Source: QANA01 sp963665505 (GTDB lineage: Bacteria; Bacillota; Clostridia; Christensenellales; Christensenellaceae). From it: a stretch of 64,000 bases of DNA. The translations under genes were made by a program, and so were the position numbers. Where the stretch lies: contig OY762275.1 in NCBI GenBank assembly GCA_963665505.1, positions 62,001-126,000 of the forward strand, given 5' to 3'. The notes below the pieces were generated by a model that was not told the origin of the DNA, ran no database searches, and saw only the letters and a program-made list of their open reading frames with translations. Shown in pieces: positions 58,166-64,000 of this stretch; position 1 is the stretch's first letter; every line of letters begins with the position of its first letter.

Positions 58166-58693
58166 GTGGAAAAACCAAATACTAAGCCTAACGGCAAAGT
58201 AATTGCATATTTTCAAATGGATAAGAACAAAAAGAGAGTCCTCGATTCGAAAGAGAGCTATGAATCGTGCGCAAAATCGGCATTCGAGTTAGCTGATGAC
58301 TATTATAAGATGGCTACAAGTTTGGTGCGTATACATCCTATGAGCCTAATGGAATTGGCAGTAATTTCAACACTGGCACTTTCATGTGAACTATTCATCA
58401 AGGCTATTCTATTAAATAATCAAATTGAAATAACCAGAACGCATAAGTTGAACGCGCTCTTCAATATGCTTCCAAGTAACGTAAAAGCAGAAATAAAAAA
58501 GAATCACCCATGCTCAAATATTCGAATCGAACACTTTGAGTTGAATCTAAAAGAGGTCAAAAATGCTTTCCCAATATTGCGATATGGTTATGAGTATTCA
58601 AGCATGGCATGCAATGTAGTTTTCATCGCTGAGCTAGCAAACACACTTGCACAGTTCTGTAATCAATTTTTTAAGAAAGCTACCTCTGATTAG
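58166..58693 (+). CDS. HEPN-like domain protein
   Basis: 175 residues in clearly AT-rich DNA, unlike its neighbours. The pattern of an early helix with ESCAKSAFELADDYYKMA, then LALSCELFIKAILLNNQ, then THKLNALFNMLP, and finally ILRYGYEYSSM matches HEPN-domain proteins found in defence and mobile elements. The R-x(4-6)-H nuclease motif is not obvious. GTG start at 58166 after AAAGGG is most likely. It lies between an integrase relic and tRNA-Gln, a typical cargo position. Function unknown; possible defence gene. Confidence 0.6.
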   Translation: MEKPNTKPNGKVIAYFQMDKNKKRVLDSKESYESCAKSAFELADDYYKMATSLVRIHPMSLMELAVISTLALSCELFIKAILLNNQIEITRTHKLNALFNMLPSNVKAEIKKNHPCSNIRIEHFELNLKEVKNAFPILRYGYEYSSMACNVVFIAELANTLAQFCNQFFKKATSD

Positions 58694-58827
58694 AACTGTA
58701 GTAACTATATCTTTTGGAACAGACTTCCTCTTTACAAACCTTTTTTTGCACAACCTCTACTTCGAAATCAAAATGATTTGTATCCAAAACGTGTCCAAAC
58801 GCCCATTTTCGCCATTCCCACATAAGT

Positions 58828-58863
58828 GAAAACCCCGTAACCATTGTGGTTTCCGGGGTTTTC
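58828..58863 (-). terminator. Terminator of the tRNA-Gln transcript
   Basis: GAAAACCCCG (58828-58837) pairs with CGGGGTTTTC (58854-58863), with an inner AACCA/TGGTT stem. It ends the minus-strand tRNA/6S unit and could also act on the plus strand. Confidence 0.75.
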
Positions 58864-58866
58864 CTT

Positions 58867-58940
58867 TGGCAGCGGAACTAGGATTCGAACCTAGACAATA
58901 CGAGTCAGAGTCGTAGGTGCTACCATTACACAATTCCGCT
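58867..58940 (-). tRNA. tRNA-Gln (anticodon CUG)
   Basis: Cloverleaf on the minus strand: acceptor AGCGGAA/TTCCGCT, D-arm GTG/CAC, anticodon stem TACGA/TCGTA with loop CTCTGAC (anticodon CUG), T-arm CTAGG/CCTAG with TTCGAAT, encoded CCA at 58867-58869. Its 3' end is the likely attachment site of the island to its left. Confidence 0.95.
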
Positions 58941-58953
58941 AATTCGCTTTCGT

Positions 58954-59136
58954 AAAAAAAACAGGCCCGGAGGTGTCGTCTGCCCCGTTTTGTAACCCGC
59001 CTCTTAGGCAGGTGGGTTATCTGCCTGCGCTTTCGTGCTTCCCGCTCGCAGCTGGCCTGCATACCCGGCGCATGGACGCGAATACCCTTTTACAAACTGT
59101 GGGTTTAAAAGCAAGGCATAACTAGCACCCCAGGTT
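58954..59136 (-). ncRNA. ssrS: Probable 6S RNA
   Basis: About 180 bases forming one long rod. The closing helix pairs CCTGGGGTG near the 5' end with CACCTCCGGG near the 3' end (one bulge). Further in, TGCC pairs with GGCA and AACCC with GGGTT around internal loops, then an open central region with a small GCCT-AAG-AGGC hairpin. The 5' GGTGCTAGTTATGCC and 3' GGGTTACAAAAC segments resemble Firmicute 6S RNAs, which bind housekeeping RNA polymerase. Eight T follow (58954-58961). It starts directly at the encoded CCA of tRNA-Val and ends 14-20 bases before tRNA-Gln, so it is probably processed from a shared transcript. Confidence 0.65.
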
Positions 59137-59213
<77 letters not shown>

Positions 59214-59225
59214 TTAGCACTACTT

Positions 59226-59253
59226 ATTATACACAATTAAAAACTTTTTTCAA
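59226..59253 (-). promoter_or_regulatory. Promoter of the tRNA-Val/6S/tRNA-Gln unit
   Basis: Minus strand TTGAAA (59248-59253), 16 bases, consensus TATAAT (59226-59231), 13 bases before tRNA-Val. Confidence 0.75.
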
Positions 59254-59313
59254 GTTTTTTAGCCGAGTTGGAATTTGGCTTTGACTTGGATAACCGAGTT
59301 GCCCGAATTCACT

Positions 59314-59350
59314 AACTATGGTATTATTCGTATGTAAAGATACCATAGTT
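59314..59350 (+). promoter_or_regulatory. 11-bp inverted repeat overlapping the DUF4364 promoter
   Basis: AACTATGGTAT (59314-59324) and its exact complement (59340-59350), centres 26 bases apart. A possible promoter TTGCCC-16-TATTAT (59300-59327) overlaps the left arm. The arrangement suits a dimeric repressor, perhaps the gene product itself. Confidence 0.5.
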
Positions 59351-59362
59351 GGGGGGGACCGC

Positions 59363-59887
59363 ATGGAAACCAATCAAAACAAAATCGCCATACAAAAATT
59401 GGCTTTGCTATTTTTTTTACAAAGTGCGGACATGGCCGTCAGCGAACGCCGCCTTTCGGAAGCGTCGGCGGACCTTGCGCTAATGGATTATTTCGATTTT
59501 AAGATCAATCTGCACGATATTTGCGATAGCCATCTCGCGTCACGCAAAGATGCCGTACACGGCCGTTTTTATGAAATCACGGAAGTAGGCCGGGAAACGC
59601 TGCGTTTCTTTTTGAAAGAACTCCTATACAGCACCCGCCAAAAAATAGATGCCTACTGCACCGATCATAAACAGGATATGCAGCTCGAATCCACCGTGTT
59701 TGCCGAATATATCCGTATCGGCGACGACCAGTTCCGCGTTGTGCTGCGCATTTTGGAAAACAACGTATCCGTATTTGAACTGAGCTTTTTTGCCGCGTCC
59801 CGTGCAGAAGCGGACAGATACGTCTCGGCTTGGCGCAAAAAAGCGATGGAAATCTACAAAAGCACATTTGAAAATCTGCTCTCGTAA
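59363..59887 (+). CDS. DUF4364 protein, putative winged-helix regulator
   Basis: 174 residues. The family is Clostridia-specific. The N-terminal half has a helix-rich winged-helix pattern (KIAIQKLALLFFLQSADMAVSERRLSE, then DYFDFKINLHDICDSHLAS and the wing-like GRFYEITEVGRETLRFF). The C-terminal half is an alpha/beta domain (QFRVVLRILENNVSVFELSF). ATG at 59363 follows a G-rich GGGGGGGA. The inverted repeat in its promoter suggests autoregulation. It is monocistronic and convergent with the valS-folC operon. Regulated process unknown. Confidence 0.82.
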   Translation: METNQNKIAIQKLALLFFLQSADMAVSERRLSEASADLALMDYFDFKINLHDICDSHLASRKDAVHGRFYEITEVGRETLRFFLKELLYSTRQKIDAYCTDHKQDMQLESTVFAEYIRIGDDQFRVVLRILENNVSVFELSFFAASRAEADRYVSAWRKKAMEIYKSTFENLLS

Positions 59888-59912
59888 AATAGAGGCTTCT
59901 GTTTTCCGGGCT

Positions 59913-59950
59913 AAAAAACACTCGCGGCCGTTCTGCCGCAAGTGTTTTTA
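59913..59950. terminator. Bidirectional terminator between DUF4364 and folC
   Basis: AAAAACACT-CGCGGC pairs with GCCGC-A-AGTGTTTTT, with A and T tracts on both sides. Confidence 0.82.
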
Positions 59951-59957
59951 TTATACT

Positions 59958-61088
59958 TCATACCCCGGTTTTTTCTTTTTCCAGTATGTCCAGGACTTCG
60001 CCGGCGAGATACAGCGAGCCTGCCACTACGATCATCGCATCTGATTCCGCAGCAATGCGGCGTGCGGCGGCAAGCGCATCCGCAACGTCCGGGATAACCT
60101 CCACTACCGTAGCCCCCGTGAAGATTTGCGCCATTTCCCCCGCCCTTCTGCACCGGTCGTATCGCATTTCTGTGGCGACCACCCGCGATTGTTCTTCCGT
60201 GGCGATCGTATCCAGATAAGAGACATCCTTGTTATCCATTGCCGCAACCAGCAGCACTTTATTGCGTCCGCTAAACTGCTCTTTCAACGTTTCATGCAAA
60301 AATTGCAGAGAGTCCACATTATGTGCCCCGTCTACCAGAATATCTTTGTCCTCGATATATTGCTGGCGGGCGGGCAGACACGTAGCCGCAAGGCCGGCAC
60401 GCACGGCGTCCGGGTTGATAAAGACGCCCACATGATACAGCGCCCGGGCAGCGGTAATGGCCGTGGCCGCATTGATATATTGGCGGCGTCCCAGCATATG
60501 GATATGCAGATTGATAAATTCCTGGTAATCAAAACTGCCGTCTCCATAAATATGGACGTCTTCCTCTTTTATTTTTACCAGGCGGGCGTTCAGCAGCGCG
60601 CAGGTGCTTTCCAATATCCGCATGACGCTCTCCTGCTGCGGCATGGTGATGGCGTATCCATCCGGACGGATCGTCATTGCTTTTTCCAGCGTGATCTGCT
60701 GAATCGTGTCGCCCAAAACGTCCATATGATCCATGCCTATATGCGTCAGTATGCTTTCGCAGGCATCCAGTTCGGTCACGGGATCTTTGCGCCCGCCCAA
60801 CCCGGTCTCCATTACGGCGACTTGCACGTCATTTTCTTGGAACCAGGCCATACATACTTTGAAAAACGCGCGAAAATAGTGAGGTTCTTCCATCTGCAAC
60901 AGCAAGCGGTCCAGATCTTTGCGCGGGATATATTCCCCATCGATCGAAATACGCTCCTCTTCCCGCTGTACATGGGGCGATACGAACAGCCCGCACTTGT
61001 AACCGGCCGCCGTTACGATGTTTGCGATATAGGCAGACGTCGAACCCTTGCCTTTTGTCCCTGAGACTTGTATGATCCGCATAGCCAT
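59958..61088 (-). CDS. folC: Mur-ligase family protein, FolC-like, short N-terminus
   Basis: 376 residues. The ATP-binding loop SGTKGKGSTSAYIA starts at residue 9, whereas canonical FolC has about 40 more residues before it and reads GTNGKGS. Other motifs are present: SPHVQREEERISIDG, METGLGGRKDPVTEL, LTHIGMDHMDVLGDT with the lysine carbamate-type context in LEKAM, and VDGAHNVDSL. Folylpolyglutamate synthase (adds glutamates to folate) is the best call; the missing N-terminal region and the N-to-K change leave room for a related ligase. The start ATG is fixed by AGGAG and by the valS stop five bases upstream. Cotranscribed with valS. Confidence 0.82.
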   Translation of the reverse strand: MAMRIIQVSGTKGKGSTSAYIANIVTAAGYKCGLFVSPHVQREEERISIDGEYIPRKDLDRLLLQMEEPHYFRAFFKVCMAWFQENDVQVAVMETGLGGRKDPVTELDACESILTHIGMDHMDVLGDTIQQITLEKAMTIRPDGYAITMPQQESVMRILESTCALLNARLVKIKEEDVHIYGDGSFDYQEFINLHIHMLGRRQYINAATAITAARALYHVGVFINPDAVRAGLAATCLPARQQYIEDKDILVDGAHNVDSLQFLHETLKEQFSGRNKVLLVAAMDNKDVSYLDTIATEEQSRVVATEMRYDRCRRAGEMAQIFTGATVVEVIPDVADALAAARRIAAESDAMIVVAGSLYLAGEVLDILEKEKTGV

Positions 61089-61093
61089 TTGGT

Positions 61094-63766
61094 TTACTCC
61101 TCTCCGCTTTCCATAAGCGTTTTCAAAATGTTCAGCCGGTCCTGAACGGCGGCGAACATCTCTTTATATTTTTCCAGTTTTGCGCGTTCTCCTTCTACGA
61201 CGGAAGCCGGCGCTTTTTCGATAAACCCGGCATTCTTCAGTTTTCCCTGGGCACGCGCAATTTCTTCCTCCAGGTTCTTCTTTTCCTTCAAAAGGCGCTC
61301 GCTTTCTTTCTGTATATCGATCAATTCACCCAACGGCAGGTAAATGCAGCCCGCCGATGTAATGGCTGAAGCGGCATTTTTCGGTGCTTCCGCGCTCTCG
61401 TCACGGATTTCCACCGCCGTCGCATAAGCCAGCCGCTTGATATACTCGGCCGCCGCAACAATGGGTGCCGGATTTCCCGTTTGGAGGATCACCCTCGTCT
61501 TTTTAGAAGGCGGCACGTTGCGCTCCGCCCGAATGTTCCGCACGCTCCTTGTGATATCCATGACGCCCGCCATCGCCGTTTCTTCCGCAGGGAAAGAAGC
61601 GGTTTCATTTGCATGCGGCCAGTCCGCGACCATGATGCTCCCTTTTTCATGCAGCAGTTCCCCATATACTTTTTCGGTGATGAACGGCATGAAGGGATGC
61701 AGCAATTTCAAAGCCTGTTTCAAGACATACACCAGCACGGAAAGCGCCGTCGCCTTTTCCGCCGCATTCCCGCCGTACAGACGGGTCTTGCACATTTCGA
61801 TATACCAGTCACAGTATTCGCTCCAGATAAAATCATATACTTTGCCGGAAGCCAGCCCCAGCTCGAATTTATCCATGTTGTCCGTCACTTCCGAGACCAG
61901 CGTATTTAAGCGGGAAAGGATCCATTTATCCGCGATATCCAGATCAAGGTGCAATATGTCTTCCGAGACCGCAGCTTCTTCCAGGTTCATTGCGACAAAG
62001 CGGGAAGCATTCCATATTTTGTTGGCAAAGTTCGCCGCTGCCCGTACTTTTGAATCATAAAAACGCATGTCGTTGCCCGGGCTGGTCCCAGCCGCGAGAG
62101 AAAATCGCAGCGCATCCGCCCCATATTCTTTGATGACTTCCAGCGGGTCTATCCCGTTGCCCAGAGACTTGGACATCTTCCTTCCCTGGTCATCGCGGAT
62201 AATGCCATGGATATTCACATATTTGAAGGGGATCTCGTCCATCGCCTCGATGCCAAACACAATCATACGGGCCACCCAGAAGAAAATGATATCGTAAGCT
62301 GTCACCAGCACGTCGGTCGGGTAGAAGTATTTGAGTTCTTGGGTGTTTTCCGGCCAGCCCAGCGTCGAGAAGGGCCACAGGCCGGAAGAGAACCACGTAT
62401 CCAACACATCTTCATCCTGCTTGAAATTCTTGCCGCCGCATTTGGGGCAAGTATCGGGCATCGTTTCTGCAATGACCATTTCTCCGCAGTCCTGGCAATA
62501 ATAGGCCGGGATACGGTGTCCCCACCAAAGCTGACGGGAGATGCACCAATCGCGTATGTTTTCCATCCAGTTGAAATAGATCTTTTCATACCGCTCGGGC
62601 ACAAACTTGATCTTCCCCGTTTTCACCGCTTCTATGGCAGGCGCAGCCAGCGGCTTCATAGAAACGAACCATTGCCTGGAGATCAGCGGCTCTACCGCTT
62701 TGTGGCAGCGGTAACAAGTCCCCACATTGTGCGTATACTCTTCTATGGATACCAGGTTCCCCGATGTCTTCAGATCTTTTACGATCGCAGCCCGCGCAGC
62801 CAATGCATCCATTCCTTCATATCTGCCGCCGTTTTCGTTTATTTTATCGTCATCCGTAAGGACACGGATGATCTTCAGACCATGCCGGGCCGCGACATCA
62901 AAGTCGTTTGGGTCATGCGCCGGCGTCATTTTAACGGCGCCCGTGCCAAAGTCCATATCCACGTACTCGTCCGCCACAACAGGGATCGCGCGGTTCATCA
63001 GGGGCAATATGACCATTCTGCCTACCATATCTTTATACCGTGCATCGGCCGGGTTAACGGCCACGCCCGTATCGCCGAGCATCGTTTCAGGCCGTGTGGT
63101 CGCGATGACGATGCTGCCGTTGCCGTCCGCCGCATCGTAGCGGACATGCCACAGATGCGTCGCCTGGGTTTCATATTCCACCTCGGCGTCCGAAAGCGCC
63201 GTCCCGCAGGTCGGGCACCAGTTGATGATCCGGTTGCCGCGGTAAATCAATCCTTTTTCATACAAATGCACAAACATGCGTATAACGGCTTTGTTGCAGC
63301 CTTCGTCCATCGTGAACCGCTCTTTGTCCCAATCGCAGGAAGAACCCAGTTTTTTCAGCTGTTCCACGATCCGTCCGCCATATTCTGTACGCCAATCCCA
63401 GGCGCGTTTCAGGAATTCCTCCCGCCCCACGTCTTCCTTGCTGAGCCCTTCGTCGCGCATCTGATCCACGATCTTGACCTCGGTAGCGATACTGGCATGG
63501 TCCGTACCGGGCATCCATAGCGCCTCATACCCCTGCATCCGCTTGAAACGGATGATCGCATCCTGTATCGTGTTGTCCAGCGCATGCCCCATATGCAGTT
63601 GTCCCGTGATGTTGGGCGGCGGCATCACGATCGTATAGGGCTGCTTGTTTTTATTGGGACGGGCAGCAAAATATCCCGCCGCCAACCAACGCTTATATAT
63701 CTTCTCTTCCACTTCCGCGTGGTTATATGTCTTCTGGATATCGTCTTTTTTCTCCTGTGCACACAT
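61094..63766 (-). CDS. valS: Valyl-tRNA synthetase
   Basis: 890 residues, class Ia enzyme charging tRNA-Val. HIGH motif as PPPNITGQLHMGHAL (about residue 38), CP1 editing domain about 190-330 with TTRPETMLGDTGVAVNP, a zinc site (CQDC...CPKC) near 410-430, KMSKS in GRKMSKSLGNGIDP (about 520), an anticodon-binding helical domain, and a C-terminal coiled coil (EIARAQGKLKN). ATG at 63766 follows AAGGAG; the longer open frame upstream lies in the leader. A T-box leader precedes it, so expression rises when uncharged tRNA-Val accumulates. folC follows directly. Confidence 0.97.
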   Translation of the reverse strand: MCAQEKKDDIQKTYNHAEVEEKIYKRWLAAGYFAARPNKNKQPYTIVMPPPNITGQLHMGHALDNTIQDAIIRFKRMQGYEALWMPGTDHASIATEVKIVDQMRDEGLSKEDVGREEFLKRAWDWRTEYGGRIVEQLKKLGSSCDWDKERFTMDEGCNKAVIRMFVHLYEKGLIYRGNRIINWCPTCGTALSDAEVEYETQATHLWHVRYDAADGNGSIVIATTRPETMLGDTGVAVNPADARYKDMVGRMVILPLMNRAIPVVADEYVDMDFGTGAVKMTPAHDPNDFDVAARHGLKIIRVLTDDDKINENGGRYEGMDALAARAAIVKDLKTSGNLVSIEEYTHNVGTCYRCHKAVEPLISRQWFVSMKPLAAPAIEAVKTGKIKFVPERYEKIYFNWMENIRDWCISRQLWWGHRIPAYYCQDCGEMVIAETMPDTCPKCGGKNFKQDEDVLDTWFSSGLWPFSTLGWPENTQELKYFYPTDVLVTAYDIIFFWVARMIVFGIEAMDEIPFKYVNIHGIIRDDQGRKMSKSLGNGIDPLEVIKEYGADALRFSLAAGTSPGNDMRFYDSKVRAAANFANKIWNASRFVAMNLEEAAVSEDILHLDLDIADKWILSRLNTLVSEVTDNMDKFELGLASGKVYDFIWSEYCDWYIEMCKTRLYGGNAAEKATALSVLVYVLKQALKLLHPFMPFITEKVYGELLHEKGSIMVADWPHANETASFPAEETAMAGVMDITRSVRNIRAERNVPPSKKTRVILQTGNPAPIVAAAEYIKRLAYATAVEIRDESAEAPKNAASAITSAGCIYLPLGELIDIQKESERLLKEKKNLEEEIARAQGKLKNAGFIEKAPASVVEGERAKLEKYKEMFAAVQDRLNILKTLMESGEE

Positions 63767-63859
63767 CGTACTACTCCTTCTTTTTTTATTTTCCCCAAAG
63801 AGAAATGATTTGAACATGAAAACGCATGCTGGGCCTGGTGTTCTCCGCTCTTTAAATAT

Positions 63860-64000
63860 AAAAAACCCTTCGCGCCAAAAGGGCGAAAGGACTTCGTGTT
63901 ACCACCTTTTTTCCGTGCGAAAGCGCACGGCACTCTGCCCCGTACAAAAACCATGCACGGGCGGCGCATAACGCGCACCGGCTTCGTCCCCTTCTATTTC
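63860..64000 (-). promoter_or_regulatory. T-box leader of valS (3' part; 5' part beyond the window)
   Basis: Minus strand. The T-box sequence AAGGTGGTAACACG (about 63895-63908) is followed by a terminator: CCTTTCGCC pairs with GGCGCGAAGG, then TTTTTT (63860-63865). Upstream is a CCGTGCG/CGCACGG hairpin. Stem I with the specifier codon, expected to be a GUN Val codon, lies right of 64000 or in its last bases and cannot be read. Confidence 0.85.

Noticed and set aside
58757..59062. Minus-strand open frame across the tRNA-Gln/6S region
   Set aside because: It reads through a tRNA and a structured RNA, and the translation contains the tRNA T-arm artefact CLGSNPSSAA.
62207..63520. Plus-strand open frame opposite valS
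   Set aside because: Antisense to the catalytic and editing domains of valS; His/Arg-rich nonsense translation.

Overview
The window looks like the chromosome of a low-GC-phylum (Firmicutes/Bacillota) anaerobe of the class Clostridia with a roughly half-GC genome. Three things point there: two tandem alpha/beta-type small acid-soluble spore proteins (spore former), a T-box leader in front of valS, and Firmicute families such as DUF951, DUF4364 and RadC-JAB. The likely (Re)-citrate synthase and oxygen-sensitive Fe-S or PLP chemistry fit a strict anaerobe. I cannot name the species; a gut Christensenellales-like lineage is only a guess.

Layout. 0.1-4.5 kb: small membrane protein, then the minus-strand glycolytic operon pgk-tpiA-gpmI and trmL. 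4.6-9.1 kb: an Lrp/AsnC regulator translationally coupled to an aminotransferase, and an aspartate aminotransferase/(Re)-citrate synthase pair that would feed 2-oxoglutarate and glutamate synthesis. 9.2-14.9 kb: riboflavin ECF component, MscL, an unusually short alanyl-tRNA synthetase, RadC, DegV and two SASPs. 14.9-20 kb: an accessory region with a large inverted repeat, a secreted DNRLRE protein with an AT-rich papain-like C-terminus, and two mosaic secreted paralogues. 20-28.6 kb: catabolic and transport genes (diaminopropionate ammonia-lyase, two aldo/keto reductases, aldose epimerase, polar amino-acid ABC transporter with an M20 amidohydrolase). 28.6-33.1 kb: signal peptidase, DUF951, CorA behind a candidate leader peptide, MurA, a phosphoribosyltransferase and a cyclophilin.

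33.1-37.9 kb is a decayed prophage-like segment: a fused double adenine methylase, small phage proteins, a frameshifted replisome organiser and a LexA-like repressor with divergent promoters and three operator-like repeats. 37.9-42.6 kb: a lipoprotein that looks like a catalytically dead clostripain-family protein, a GNAT enzyme, and an alpha-oxoamine synthase overlapping an SDR gene, an arrangement that recalls long-chain-base (sphingoid) synthesis. 42.7-52.8 kb: an Fe-S aldo/keto reductase and a minus-strand run of surface and membrane proteins, one of them (a BspA-type leucine-rich repeat protein) interrupted by an in-frame stop.

52.9-59.2 kb looks like an island: two related integrase C-terminal relics bracket a nickel-pincer cofactor operon (two small membrane proteins, larE, larB, larC, TPR protein) driven by a perfect-consensus promoter and a probable leader attenuator. 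The right edge is a tRNA-Gln gene, and a decayed copy of its 3' end lies at the left edge. A probable 6S RNA sits directly between tRNA-Val and tRNA-Gln. The window ends with DUF4364, folC and valS with its T-box leader, which runs off the right edge.
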